Origin: Hymenobacter sp. BT18
GTDB lineage: Bacteria > Bacteroidota > Bacteroidia > Cytophagales > Hymenobacteraceae
Assembly: GCF_012273015.1 (NCBI RefSeq)
Contig: NZ_CP050954.1
Coordinates: 4,504,001-4,568,000, forward strand
Length of the DNA stretch: 64,000 nucleotides
Reading direction: 5' to 3'
Part shown: in pieces, positions 1 through 7,967 of the stretch
Layout: every line of letters starts with the position of its first letter
Numbering within the stretch: the stretch's first letter is position 1
Position numbers and translations under genes: made by a program
Notes under the pieces: generated by a model
Told to the model about the DNA's origin: nothing
The model's database searches: none
The model's input: only the letters and a program-made list of their open reading frames with translations

Positions 1-363
1 CTCCGTCATCACCTGGCGGCAGGCTCCGCAGGAGGTTACGGCCACAAAACTCCCCGTAGCCGGGCGGGCGGCCACGGCCATGGCCCGGATGCGGCGCTCC
101 GGCTGGCTGGCGGCCAGGCCAAACAAGGCTGTACGCTCGGCGCACAGCCCGGAGGGGAAGGCGGCATTTTCTTGGTTGGTACCCTTAAAGACCGACCCAT
201 CGTCGAGCAGCAGCGCCGCGCCCACGTGAAAGTGGGAGTAGGGGGCGTAGGAATGGTCGGTAGCGGCGCGGGCCGCGTGCCATACCGTAGCCTCGGCAGG
301 CGAGAGTTCAGCTTCGGAGTTCAGCACCTCTACCGTGATGGTGAGCGTATGCGGGTGGGCCAT
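1..363 (-). CDS. cdd: Cytidine deaminase (partial, C-terminus beyond window edge)
   Basis: This gene probably encodes a zinc-dependent cytidine deaminase that converts cytidine or deoxycytidine to the uridine form in pyrimidine salvage. The minus-strand frame starts at the ATG at 363-361 and runs off the left edge after 121 codons. It contains the two zinc-ligand motifs of the family: a CAE motif in SGLCAERTALF, with the catalytic Glu, and SCGACRQV near the edge. The motif order and length fit the usual protein of about 130-160 residues, so only a short C-terminal tail is missing. It is transcribed divergently from the saccharopine-dehydrogenase-like gene. The family assignment is firm; substrate preference is inferred. 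Confidence 0.9.
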   Translation of the reverse strand, partial: MAHPHTLTITVEVLNSEAELSPAEATVWHAARAATDHSYAPYSHFHVGAALLLDDGSVFKGTNQENAAFPSGLCAERTALFGLAASQPERRIRAMAVAARPATGSFVAVTSCGACRQVMTE

Positions 364-576
364 CGGCGACGATAAAATAAACCTCACGAAGCCAGACAGC
401 GGCCCCGGTGCGGGAAGGGGCGGTGAATGTACTACAAATCTGTGGGGTTCAATAAGGGCTACGGCAAAAATGTGGGAGCCGCCAGGCACGCGGGTTCAGC
501 AGATTTTGCCGATACTTGACCCTGAATTCCCACCCACCAGGGCGCGCAGCCGCGGGCCCGCTTCTTTCGTTCCTGC

Positions 577-1947
577 ATGACCCGCATTCTACTGCTCGGC
601 GCCGGGCGCTCCGCCTCCTCCCTGATCCGCTACCTGCTGCAGCACGCGCCCACCGAAAACTGGCACCTCACCATCGGCGACGTTAACCCCGCCTTTCTAC
701 AGGAGGTACTGGCCCCGCACGCCGCCTATGCCCGGGCCGTATCCTTCGAAATAGCGGATGCCCCGTTGCTGGATACGCTGGTCAGCAATGCCGATATCGT
801 TATATCCATGCTGCCGGCGTTGTTTCACCCCATCATTGCCAAGGCCTGCGTGCACCACGGCCGCCACTTGGCTACGGCCAGCTACGTGAGCCCCGAAATC
901 CGGGCCTTCGATGCTGAAGCCCGGGCCGCGGGCATTACCCTGCTCATGGAGTGCGGCCTCGACCCCGGCCTCGACCACATGTCGGCCATGCAGGTAATTG
1001 ACGATATCCGGGCGCAAGGCGGGCGTCTTACCTCCTTTAAATCGTACTGCGGCGGCCTGATGGCCCCCGACTCTGAAGGCGAAAACCCCTGGAAGTATAA
1101 GTTCACCTGGAACCCGCGCAACGTGGTGCTGGCCGGCCAGAGCACCGCCAAGTACCTGGAACAGGGCCAGCTGCGCTACATACCATATCAGCATTTGTTT
1201 GCCCGCACCGAGCAGCTGCAGGTGCCCGGCTACGGGGCTTTCGATGGCTATGCCAACCGCGACTCCCTGAGCTACCGCCAGCCCTACGGCCTCGACGACA
1301 TTCCCACCATTTTGCGCGGCACCCTCCGCCGTCCCGGCTACTGCGCGGCCTGGCATGCGCTAGTGCAGCTGGGCCTCACCGATGATCAGGTTCACCTCGG
1401 CAACTCCGCCGACATGCCCTGGCAGGACCTCGTGGCGGCCTATTTGCCGGCGGCTGCTACTGCGGGCGCGCTGGCCGAGCGTTGCGCTGCCTACCTGGGG
1501 CTGGAGGTGCAGGGACCCGAAATGAGCCGCCTCAACTGGCTGGGTATTTTTGGGGAGGAACCCGTTGGCCTATCCGACGCCACGCCCGCCCAGCTGCTGG
1601 AACTGCTGCTGACCAAAAAATGGGTGCTACAGCCCCAGGACCACGATATGATTGTGATGCAGCATCTATTTGAATATGAGTTGGAAGGCCAGCCCCGTTG
1701 GCACACTTCCTCGCTGGTAGTGCTGGGCGATGATGCTGTGCATACAGCCATGGCCAAAACCGTAGGCCTGCCGCTGGGTATGGCTGTGCGGCGGCTGGCG
1801 CAGGGCCAAGTAGCGCACCCGGGCGTTGTCATTCCCACGCACGCCGATATCTACGAGCCGATACTCGCGGAACTGGCAGCCGACTACGGTATTCGGTTCG
1901 TGGAAGAAGCCGGCGCGGGGCAAATGGTAGCGGCCATCAGCCAGTAG
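577..1947 (+). CDS. Saccharopine dehydrogenase family protein
   Basis: This 456-residue protein belongs to the saccharopine dehydrogenase / lysine-ketoglutarate reductase-like NAD(P) family. The N-terminus carries a Rossmann nucleotide-binding motif (ILLLGAGRSASS, about residues 4-15). The mid-region ECGLDPGLDHM, about residues 124-134, is typical of the catalytic domain. In Bacteroidota such stand-alone proteins are usually linked to lysine catabolism, but the reaction here (saccharopine or a carboxynorspermidine-like substrate) cannot be read from sequence. The start is the ATG preceded by TGC at 576. The next gene begins 3 bases after the stop, which suggests co-transcription with the membrane protein/ABC pair, although no functional link is obvious. 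Confidence 0.85.
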   Translation: MTRILLLGAGRSASSLIRYLLQHAPTENWHLTIGDVNPAFLQEVLAPHAAYARAVSFEIADAPLLDTLVSNADIVISMLPALFHPIIAKACVHHGRHLATASYVSPEIRAFDAEARAAGITLLMECGLDPGLDHMSAMQVIDDIRAQGGRLTSFKSYCGGLMAPDSEGENPWKYKFTWNPRNVVLAGQSTAKYLEQGQLRYIPYQHLFARTEQLQVPGYGAFDGYANRDSLSYRQPYGLDDIPTILRGTLRRPGYCAAWHALVQLGLTDDQVHLGNSADMPWQDLVAAYLPAAATAGALAERCAAYLGLEVQGPEMSRLNWLGIFGEEPVGLSDATPAQLLELLLTKKWVLQPQDHDMIVMQHLFEYELEGQPRWHTSSLVVLGDDAVHTAMAKTVGLPLGMAVRRLAQGQVAHPGVVIPTHADIYEPILAELAADYGIRFVEEAGAGQMVAAISQ

Positions 1948-1950
1948 TCC

Positions 1951-2907
1951 GTGCAGTGGGGATTGAGCGCCTATTTGCGGCTCCGCGGCCGCACCCTGGG
2001 CCGGCAGGTGCTGGAAGTAGGGTGGTGGCGCCTGGCTCTGCTGTTGCCCTTGCTGCTGGCAGCCGTGGCCCGGGCCCTTACGGTGCTGGCCAGCCATGCT
2101 ACGGCGCACTGGCTGGTGCCCCTGCTGGTGCTGCTGATGCTGGCAGGTACCCACCGCCGCCGCCCGGATGTGCCTTTTCTGGCGTTGAGTGCCCCCTGTT
2201 TTCGCGGTTGGCTGGCCGTGGAATACACTTTTTTGGCCTTGCCCGCCGCATTGGTGCTCCTGGGGTTCCGGCAGGCCAGCACCGCAGGGCTCACCCTGCT
2301 GGTGGCCGCCGCCGTGGGGTGGATGCCTCCGGCCCAGGCCCGGGCGGCTCGTCACCGCCAGCCGGCAGTTTTTCGGAGCGAGGCGCTGGAACTGGTTGGG
2401 GGCTTCCGGCAGACGGGGGCGTGGTTCTGGTGGCTGGGGCTGCTGGGCGCGGCGGCGTGGGGGCAGCGCTACCCCGTGGTGCCGGCCCTGGCTATAGGCG
2501 GCTGGGTACTGGTGCTGGCAGGCTGCTACGGCACTCCCGAGCCGTGGCCCCTGCTGCTGCCAGCCTTGCGCGGCCCAGCCAGCTGGCTGGGCCGCCGTTG
2601 TGCCCTGGCCCTGGCGTATTATGGCCTCACGGCTGCCCCCTTCGTGTGGCTGTTGGGCACGGGGGCCACCAGCAGTGGCGGCGCGGCCGTAGCGGCCCTG
2701 CTCGGGGCAGTGCTAGTTACTATGGTGGTGCTGGCCCGGTACGCGTTTTACCCCAATGCCCTGCTGGTGCGCCTTACTCAAGGCCTGGTGCTGGCCGTGG
2801 CGGTGCTGCTAACCGGGCACCCAGTGTATCCCAGCCTGCTGCTGGTGGCGTTTTTCGGGCTGATCTGGAAAAGCCGCCGCCAGCTTTCCCGTTTTCGCTA
2901 TGATTGA
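1951..2907 (+). CDS. Polytopic membrane protein, probable ABC transporter membrane subunit
   Basis: This is a 318-residue, strongly hydrophobic protein with about 8 predicted membrane segments, rich in Leu, Ala and Trp, and a basic C-terminus. I do not recognise a named family. The start is a GTG 3 bases after the preceding stop. Its last 8 bases overlap the start of an ABC ATPase gene in another frame (ATGATTGA), a tight coupling that strongly suggests it is the permease partner of that ATPase. The pair resembles small gliding- or exporter-type ABC systems, but the substrate is unknown. A competing frame of almost equal length encodes a Gly/Pro/Arg-rich chain without membrane segments and was rejected. 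Confidence 0.75.
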   Translation: MQWGLSAYLRLRGRTLGRQVLEVGWWRLALLLPLLLAAVARALTVLASHATAHWLVPLLVLLMLAGTHRRRPDVPFLALSAPCFRGWLAVEYTFLALPAALVLLGFRQASTAGLTLLVAAAVGWMPPAQARAARHRQPAVFRSEALELVGGFRQTGAWFWWLGLLGAAAWGQRYPVVPALAIGGWVLVLAGCYGTPEPWPLLLPALRGPASWLGRRCALALAYYGLTAAPFVWLLGTGATSSGGAAVAALLGAVLVTMVVLARYAFYPNALLVRLTQGLVLAVAVLLTGHPVYPSLLLVAFFGLIWKSRRQLSRFRYD

Positions 2908-3634
2908 GATTCAGCAACTGCAGAAGTCGTTTGGCGCGCACGCCGTGCTGCGCGACGTGAGCCTTACGCTGCGGCCCGGCACCCTGCACGGGCTGGTGGG
3001 GGCCAACGGGGCGGGCAAAACCACGCTCCTGCACTGCCTTTACGGCCTGCACGCCGACTACCGGGGTACCATCCGCGAAACAACCGGGCTGCCTGTTCGG
3101 CCCAGCACGGGCCTGCTGCCCTATGAGCCCTATTTCTACCCCCGCCTCACGGGCCGCGAGTATCTCGAGTTCAGTCTGCAGGCCCGGGGCCGGCCGCTGG
3201 TAGACTTTAATGGCTGGAACCAGCTGCTGGAGCTGCCCCTCGATCAGTACGCCGAGGAGTACTCGGCTGGCATGAAGAAAAAGCTGGCGCTGCTGGCGTT
3301 GCTGGTGCAACCCTTCCGCTACCTCATCCTCGACGAGCCTTTCAACGGCCTCGACCTGGGTGCTAACCTGCTGGTGATGGAGATTCTGCGCCGCCTGCGC
3401 CAGCAGGGGGTGGGCATTCTGCTCACCTCTCATCTGCTGGGTTCCCTCACCGAGCTGTGCGACGAAATAACGGTGCTGGCCGATGGCCGCGTGCGCCGCC
3501 ACTATGCGGCCGCGGAGTTCGGCCAGGTAGCTCCCGATCTGCTGGATAACTTTTTCCAGGACAAGCTGGCCCAGGTGCGGGCCCTGCTGCCCGAGGCTAC
3601 AGGGCCAGGTAAAACGGCTGCAGCAACGCACTGA
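2900..3634 (+). CDS. ABC transporter ATP-binding protein
   Basis: This 244-residue ATP-binding cassette protein has Walker A GANGAGKT at about 34-41, a signature motif variant YSAGMKKKL at about 120-128, Walker B LILDEPF at about 142-148, and a switch His in LLTSHLLG. It would power the membrane protein encoded immediately upstream, with which it overlaps by 8 bases. The degenerate signature (SAGM instead of LSGGQ) is common in drug- and lipid-type exporters of the CcmA class. Its 3' end overlaps the 3' end of the convergent methyltransferase gene by 38 bases. Substrate and direction of transport are not evident. Confidence 0.9.
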   Translation: MIEIQQLQKSFGAHAVLRDVSLTLRPGTLHGLVGANGAGKTTLLHCLYGLHADYRGTIRETTGLPVRPSTGLLPYEPYFYPRLTGREYLEFSLQARGRPLVDFNGWNQLLELPLDQYAEEYSAGMKKKLALLALLVQPFRYLILDEPFNGLDLGANLLVMEILRRLRQQGVGILLTSHLLGSLTELCDEITVLADGRVRRHYAAAEFGQVAPDLLDNFFQDKLAQVRALLPEATGPGKTAAATH

Positions 3635-4322
3635 ACTCAGCTGAATACAAGCTGTCATCGGCGGCGGCGCGCATCGTCAGCTCCGTTTGCTGCATTGGCT
3701 GGGGCGTCAGGCCGAAGGCGGTGATGCAGCGCAGCGGCTTGCTGCCAGCGCGGTGGCGGAGGACTAGCTGGGTAATAGAGTAGAGGCCCGCCTGGTGCGC
3801 GGTACGCACGAACTCCTGCATTTCTGCCGGGGGCAGCAGCACCGTGAGGCGGCCGGCCGGCGTGAGGTGGGCCGCTGCAAACCCCGCTAGCTCCCCGAAG
3901 CTCAGGGTATCCTCTGCCGCGTGCCGGGCCGTGGTGCGCCGGTCGTCGGGCGAGCGGAGCGAATGCCGGAAAAACGGCGGGTTACAGAGAATATGGTCGA
4001 ACGAGTCCGGCTGGGTGGCGGCGTAGGCGCTCAAGCTCAGGGCCCGGATGTGAAGGCGGTGGCTCCAGGAGCAGGCCGCCGCATTGGCCGCCGCCTGCGC
4101 CGCCGCCGCCAAGTCAATTTCGATGGCCTCAATTTGGGCGCCGGGGTTGCGCTGGGCCGCCATCAGCGCCAGCAGGCCGGTGCCCGTACCGATGTCCAGA
4201 ATCCGCTTAGCGTGGCTAATGTCCACTACCGCACCGAGTACGCAGGCATCTGTGCTGACTTTCATGGCGCACGCAGCCTGCTCTATTCGGAATTGCTTGA
4301 ACTGAAAATAGTTGTTAGCCAT
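3597..4322 (-). CDS. tRNA1(Val) (adenine(37)-N6)-methyltransferase (TrmN6/YfiC-like)
   Basis: This 241-residue class I SAM-dependent methyltransferase has the SAM-binding motif LDIGTGTGLLAL at about 42-53 and the adenine-N6 catalytic motif NPPF at 114-117. The N-terminal FQFKQFRIEQ...AMKVSTDACVLGA segment is characteristic of the YfiC/TrmN6 group, which methylates A37 of tRNA1(Val). The start was set at the ATG at 4322-4320 (MANNYFQF); upstream codons in frame lie within the acyltransferase gene and do not match the family. It follows the acyltransferase stop by 4 bases and is probably in an operon with it and rnhA. Family is clear, exact tRNA target inferred. Confidence 0.85.
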   Translation of the reverse strand: MANNYFQFKQFRIEQAACAMKVSTDACVLGAVVDISHAKRILDIGTGTGLLALMAAQRNPGAQIEAIEIDLAAAAQAAANAAACSWSHRLHIRALSLSAYAATQPDSFDHILCNPPFFRHSLRSPDDRRTTARHAAEDTLSFGELAGFAAAHLTPAGRLTVLLPPAEMQEFVRTAHQAGLYSITQLVLRHRAGSKPLRCITAFGLTPQPMQQTELTMRAAADDSLYSAEFSALLQPFYLAL

Positions 4323-4326
4323 AGGT

Positions 4327-5412
4327 CTACTTAGAAAGCGCCGCTTGCGTGAGCCAGCGGTGAACAGGTTTCTCAACCAGGTAATGCAGCGCAACGGCTG
4401 CTGTAACCAGCAGCAAGAAGAGTGAGAGAACCGCCGGCAGTTGGGGCACATGCCGGTGCAGCCGGCCCTGGATAAAATCGGCTACTACGCTCAGGTGCAA
4501 GAGGTAGAAAGCGTAGGAGCTGCGCCCCAGCACCTGCAGAGGCCGGCTGCTGAGCACCTGGCTAAGCCAACTGGGCTCCGTAGTCAGGCCGTAGAGTAAC
4601 AGTCCCGTGGCCCAGGGCAGTCCCCAGTTATTGAGGGCCATTCCCGGCCAGGTGTCGATGGCTGCGGCTACCCCATAGTGCCGGGCAATGCCCATCAGCA
4701 AGCCCACAACCAAGGTGCTCAGCAGCAAGCCCCAGTGGGTGGCCCGGGCCAGGCGGCCAGCGGGTAGCAGGGCGAAGGCGGCGCCAACGAGAAACTCCGC
4801 GCTACGCCCAAAAAACGTGACCATCAGCGTAAAGTGCGGAGTTTCCAGCCAGCCTATGGGGCGCAGGAGGGCGCTTAAGCCCAAACCCAGCAGAACCAGC
4901 GCGAGGACGCAGCCCGCCCAAATGCGCGGGGTGAATCGGTGGGCCAGCCAGAACAGGACGGGCAGCAGCAGGTAGAAGCATTCTTCCACCGTGAGCGACC
5001 AGGCTGGTCCGATACCCGTCAGGTGCCACCGGTGAGAGAAGCCCTTCAGCAGGGAAATATTGAGCAGATACTCGGGCCACCAAACAGCCGGCCTTAATCC
5101 CTTAAGCGCGGGGTGAAAAAGGAACTGAAGAGTGGTGAGGAGAAAAAACAGCGGGTAGATGCGCGCAAAACGCCGCTGCCAGAAGCGCCGGGCTCCCGGC
5201 CAGGGTGCGGCGTAGTAGAGGCGGCAAAGCAGAAAACCACTCAGGGTAAAAAACAACGATACGCCGAGGTTTAGCTGGCTGGCCAGGGCCCGCCAGGCGC
5301 CCTCCAGGCCCGGGGGCAGCCACCCCGCCGCGGTGCGGTAGTGAAACAGAAACACCAGCAGCGCCGCCACGGCCCGAAAGCCCGTCAGGGCCGGCAGGTA
5401 CCCGCGGTTCAT
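4327..5412 (-). CDS. Acyltransferase family 3 membrane protein (OafA/NodX-like)
   Basis: This 361-residue integral membrane acyltransferase of the OafA/YrhL type transfers acyl, often acetyl, groups to envelope glycans. Family hallmarks are the N-terminal LPALTGFRAVAALLVFLFH segment with the catalytic-type His, SLFFTLSGFLL, GPAWSLTVEECFYLLLP, and about 10 hydrophobic segments ending in a basic tail. I chose the ATG at 5412-5410 (MNRGYLPAL), because it aligns with the family start and forms an ATGA overlap with the stop of rnhA. It sits between rnhA and the methyltransferase in one minus-strand operon, so the context says nothing about its substrate. Confidence 0.88.
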   Translation of the reverse strand: MNRGYLPALTGFRAVAALLVFLFHYRTAAGWLPPGLEGAWRALASQLNLGVSLFFTLSGFLLCRLYYAAPWPGARRFWQRRFARIYPLFFLLTTLQFLFHPALKGLRPAVWWPEYLLNISLLKGFSHRWHLTGIGPAWSLTVEECFYLLLPVLFWLAHRFTPRIWAGCVLALVLLGLGLSALLRPIGWLETPHFTLMVTFFGRSAEFLVGAAFALLPAGRLARATHWGLLLSTLVVGLLMGIARHYGVAAAIDTWPGMALNNWGLPWATGLLLYGLTTEPSWLSQVLSSRPLQVLGRSSYAFYLLHLSVVADFIQGRLHRHVPQLPAVLSLFLLLVTAAVALHYLVEKPVHRWLTQAALSK

Positions 5413-5876
5413 GCCCGCTGCGACTCCAGCAGCTCGTAGCCCTCGTCGATGAGCAGCTTGCCTTGCGTGGCACTCCAGACGGCCAGCTGGTCGCACCGCT
5501 CGTTCTCGGGGTGGCCGTTGTGGCCGCGCACCCACTTAAACTGCACTTTGCGCTGGCGGTGTATCTTCAGAAAGCGCCGCCAAAGGTCCTCGTTGGCTTT
5601 CTTGCCGAAATCCGGCTTCTGCGCCCAACCAAATACCCAGCGCTTCTCCACCGCATCTACCACGTACTTGGAGTCGGTAACCACGGTAATAGGCAGCTCA
5701 GGGCGCGTAATGGCTTCTAATCCTACAATCACGGCCAGTAACTCCATGCGGTTGTTGGTGGTCAGCCGAAAGCCCTGGGTAAGCTCTTTCTCGTGCTGGC
5801 CAAAGCGCAGAATGGCCCCATACCCACCCGGGCCGGGGTTGCCGCGGGAAGAGCCGTCGGTAAATAAGTAAATCAA
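5409..5876 (-). CDS. rnhA: Ribonuclease HI
   Basis: This 155-residue ribonuclease HI hydrolyses the RNA strand of RNA/DNA hybrids and removes primers and R-loops in the cytoplasm. The DEDD metal-binding carboxylates are visible as Asp7 (FTDGSS), Glu45 (NNRMELLA), Asp68 (VTDSKYV) and Asp129 (NERCDQLA), with the catalytic-loop His in VRGHNGH. The length is that of the classical bacterial enzyme. Its stop overlaps the start of the acyltransferase (ATGA), so it is likely the first gene of a three-gene minus-strand operon. A palindromic word-repeat element fills the gap upstream. Confidence 0.95.
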   Translation of the reverse strand: MIYLFTDGSSRGNPGPGGYGAILRFGQHEKELTQGFRLTTNNRMELLAVIVGLEAITRPELPITVVTDSKYVVDAVEKRWVFGWAQKPDFGKKANEDLWRRFLKIHRQRKVQFKWVRGHNGHPENERCDQLAVWSATQGKLLIDEGYELLESQRA

Positions 5877-5882
5877 TTCGGA

Positions 5883-6013
5883 TGTGGGGAATGTGAGAAA
5901 TGTGGGGAATGTGAAAAACGGAGCGAATGTGGTGCAGAATCAGCGCTGTCGGTTACTTCAGCCTGGCATTTCATTCTGCACATTCTCCCGCATTTCTCAC
6001 ATTTTCCACATTC
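5883..6013. repeat. Word-repeat palindrome A (GAATGTG words)
   Basis: The spacer between marC and rnhA is an imperfect inverted repeat. The left arm (5883-5940) is built from GAATGTG-type words spaced 8-10 bases apart and ends in GTGCAGAAT. The right arm (5973-6013) begins ATTCTGCAC and runs through ATTCTCCCGC, ATTTCTCAC and ATTTTCCAC. The 32-base loop is ordinary GC-rich sequence. No open frame is visible. It belongs to the family of word-repeat palindromes seen throughout this window. Confidence 0.8.
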
Positions 6014-6015
6014 AA

Positions 6016-6579
6016 TTAAAAGTTCTGTTTGAACAGCTTGATGGCAATGGCCAGCAGGATGACGCCAAAGACGCGGCGCAGGATGTCCTCACCGGCTTTG
6101 CCCAGCTTCCGCTCAATCCAGGCCGAGCTTTTGAGCACCAGGTACACGAACACGAGGTTGGCTACAATGCCTACCAGCACGTTGGGTAGAGAGTATACCG
6201 CGCGCAGGGAGAGTAGCGTCGTCATGGTGCCGGCGCCCACAATGAGAGGGAAAGCCAGCGGCACAATGGAGCCCGTGCCCGAGGCTGTGGGGTTGTGCCG
6301 GAAAAGCTCCACGCCCAGGATCATTTCCATGCCGATGAGGAAGATGATGATGGAGCCCGCCAGCGCAAACGACTGCAAATCCACGCTGAACAAAGCCAGA
6401 ATGCTTTGCCCCAGAAACAGGAAAGCCACCATCAAGATGCCCGCCACCAGCGTGGCCAGCTCCGAGTTGATGCGCCCCTCGCGCTGCCGGATCTGAATGA
6501 TAATAGGGATGGAACCCAGGATATCAATGATGGCAAACAGCGTGAGGGTGACGGAGGTAATTTCCTTCAGGCTAAACAT
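6016..6579 (-). CDS. MarC family integral membrane protein
   Basis: This 187-residue protein of the MarC/UPF0056 family has six hydrophobic segments. Family features include the N-terminal LFAIIDILGSIPI segment, a long FLIGMEMILGVELF helix, and the conserved PLAFPLIVGAGTMTT stretch. MarC was once thought to act in multiple antibiotic resistance, but its function remains unproven. The start ATG at 6579-6577 is the first in frame and gives the standard length. The gene stands alone between two word-repeat palindromes, so no operon context helps. Confidence 0.9.
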   Translation of the reverse strand: MFSLKEITSVTLTLFAIIDILGSIPIIIQIRQREGRINSELATLVAGILMVAFLFLGQSILALFSVDLQSFALAGSIIIFLIGMEMILGVELFRHNPTASGTGSIVPLAFPLIVGAGTMTTLLSLRAVYSLPNVLVGIVANLVFVYLVLKSSAWIERKLGKAGEDILRRVFGVILLAIAIKLFKQNF

Positions 6580-6590
6580 GGACCGCAGAT

Positions 6591-6770
6591 GCTAACGGAT
6601 GAATGAACGGATGAAACGGAGGGGAGGGGGCCGGGCCCGGTTACGGTAATCAACGCAGTACGCCAGCTAGGGCTTGCGCTTATGGAAATGCGGCTCGTAG
6701 CAAAAACGGCCATCCGTTTCATCCGTTCTGCCCATCTGTTTCATCCGTTTTTCCATCCGTTCCATCCGCG
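6591..6770. repeat. Word-repeat palindrome B (CATCCGTT words)
   Basis: Between the aminotransferase and marC genes, a short left arm with GGATGAA/CGGATGAA words (6591-6620) faces a longer right arm (6709-6770) of degenerate CATCCGTT words. The arms are inverted relative to each other, with about 90 bases of unrelated sequence between them. The arms are asymmetric in copy number. No open frame crosses the spacer convincingly. Confidence 0.7.
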
Positions 6771-6771
6771 G

Positions 6772-7836
6772 CTAAGCGAATTCCTTGGCGAAAAACTGCA
6801 CCAGCTGCTCGAAGGCTTCGTCGGGGATGGCCGGGAAGTTGGCAATGCGCAGGGACCCGGATTTCCAGCTGCCGTAGCCGTTGCCCAACTGCAGGCCCTG
6901 GGCCAGGGCCCGGCGCTTCACCTCATCGATAAGGGCAGGCGCACCCTGCAAGCCGATGACGGTGGTAGAGCGCGTTTCGGGGTTCTGCACCAGCGGAGTG
7001 AGCTGGGTGGCCTGGTCGAAGTAGTCGTAGAGCTTGGTGGCGCGCTCGGTCATGTGCTGGTGCACAGCCTTGATGGGGGCGCGCTCCTGCAGCATGCGGC
7101 TCAGCAGGTAGATGCCCAGCACGTTCGGGGTATAGTTCGTCTGGAAGTTGAGCATCTTCTCGTACTGGTGCACGAGGCTGTTGTAGTGGGCCCGCTCATT
7201 GATTTTGCGGAACCGCTCTACCGCCCGCGGCGAGAGCAGCATCACCGACAGCCCGGCGGGCAGCCCGAAGCACTTCTGCACCGAGCCGTACCAGATATCA
7301 GCTTTGATGTACTTGAGCTGAATACCGGCCAGGGAAGAGGTAGCATCCACCGCCAGTAGGGCATTGCTGGGCAGGCGGTTGAACAGGTTCAGGATAAACC
7401 CGTCGCGCAGCTGGGTGGCGTTGCTGGTTTCGTTTTGGGTAATGCAGACCAAATCCGTCTGCAGGTCCATGGGCAGCTTGCTGATGTCGGGCAGTTCATC
7501 GAGGCCAAACGTGACGGCCGAGGAAGCCGGGCGCAGGGCCTTGGCGTACTCAAACCATTTCTCGCCAAAAGCGCCGTTGTACACGTGCAGGCTTTTGGTG
7601 GGCGTCAGGCTTTGGGCCAGCACCTCCCAGCACTCCGTGGCCGAGCCCATCAGGAACACGGTGTAGTCCTGGGGCACGTTGAGGCGCGTTTTGAGGTCGG
7701 TTACCGTTTGGCGCAGCAGGGTCGTGAACCGCTCGCCGCGGTGCGGGGCCGAGAGCCAGCCCTCATCGAAGGCGTCCTGCAAGTACTGGCGCACCTGCGG
7801 ATAAACTGCTGCCGGGCCCGGATTGAATGTATACAT
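6772..7836 (-). CDS. Class V aminotransferase, phosphoserine aminotransferase-like
   Basis: This 354-residue pyridoxal-phosphate enzyme belongs to the class V fold related to phosphoserine and alanine-glyoxylate aminotransferases. Visible features are the N-terminal MYTFNPGPAAVYPQV, the substrate-loop HRGERF at about 34-39, the GSATECWE cofactor-binding loop, VDATSSLAG, and the lysine in GSVQKCFGLPAGL at about 188, which should form the internal aldimine. A biosynthetic role in serine formation is the likeliest reading, but no serA lies beside it. The start was placed at MYTFNPGP, because the longer frame upstream lacks family similarity and enters the promoter and palindrome. Confidence 0.85.
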   Translation of the reverse strand: MYTFNPGPAAVYPQVRQYLQDAFDEGWLSAPHRGERFTTLLRQTVTDLKTRLNVPQDYTVFLMGSATECWEVLAQSLTPTKSLHVYNGAFGEKWFEYAKALRPASSAVTFGLDELPDISKLPMDLQTDLVCITQNETSNATQLRDGFILNLFNRLPSNALLAVDATSSLAGIQLKYIKADIWYGSVQKCFGLPAGLSVMLLSPRAVERFRKINERAHYNSLVHQYEKMLNFQTNYTPNVLGIYLLSRMLQERAPIKAVHQHMTERATKLYDYFDQATQLTPLVQNPETRSTTVIGLQGAPALIDEVKRRALAQGLQLGNGYGSWKSGSLRIANFPAIPDEAFEQLVQFFAKEFA

Positions 7837-7864
7837 AGGTGAAGAAGTCAGAAGGAAGGAAATA

Positions 7865-7872
7865 CAAAGGTA
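7865..7872 (-). promoter_or_regulatory. Probable -7 promoter box (TACCTTTG) of the class V aminotransferase
   Basis: On the minus strand the sequence reads TACCTTTG, a match to the Bacteroidota -7 consensus TAnnTTTG. It lies about 29 bases upstream of the ATG at 7836, giving a predicted leader of roughly 20-25 bases. It lies outside the adjacent palindrome. Confidence 0.5.
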
Positions 7873-7878
7873 GGAGCC

Positions 7879-7967
7879 TAAGGTGCTAATGTGTTTCGAA
7901 TGTGCTGATGTGCTAATCGAGAACAATCATTAGCACATCAGCACATTCGAAACACATTAGCACATTA
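7879..7967. repeat. Word-repeat palindrome C, 39-bp near-perfect arms (GTGCTAAT words)
   Basis: Arms at 7879-7917 and 7929-7967 match at 38 of 39 positions around an 11-base loop. Each arm is made of 8-bp words (GTGCTAAT, GTGCTGAT, GTGCTAAT) interrupted once by TTTCGAAT. The outer end of the right arm supplies the TAA stop codon of aroQ (7965-7967, minus strand). It could also act as a strong transcription terminator. Confidence 0.9.

Noticed and set aside
1956..2903. 315-codon alternative frame overlapping the membrane protein gene
   Set aside because: It is Gly/Pro/Arg-rich with no membrane segments, whereas the chosen frame is hydrophobic and overlaps the ABC ATPase start.
2774..3658. 294-codon minus-strand open frame opposite the ABC ATPase
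   Set aside because: Antisense shadow; the plus strand carries Walker A, signature and Walker B motifs.
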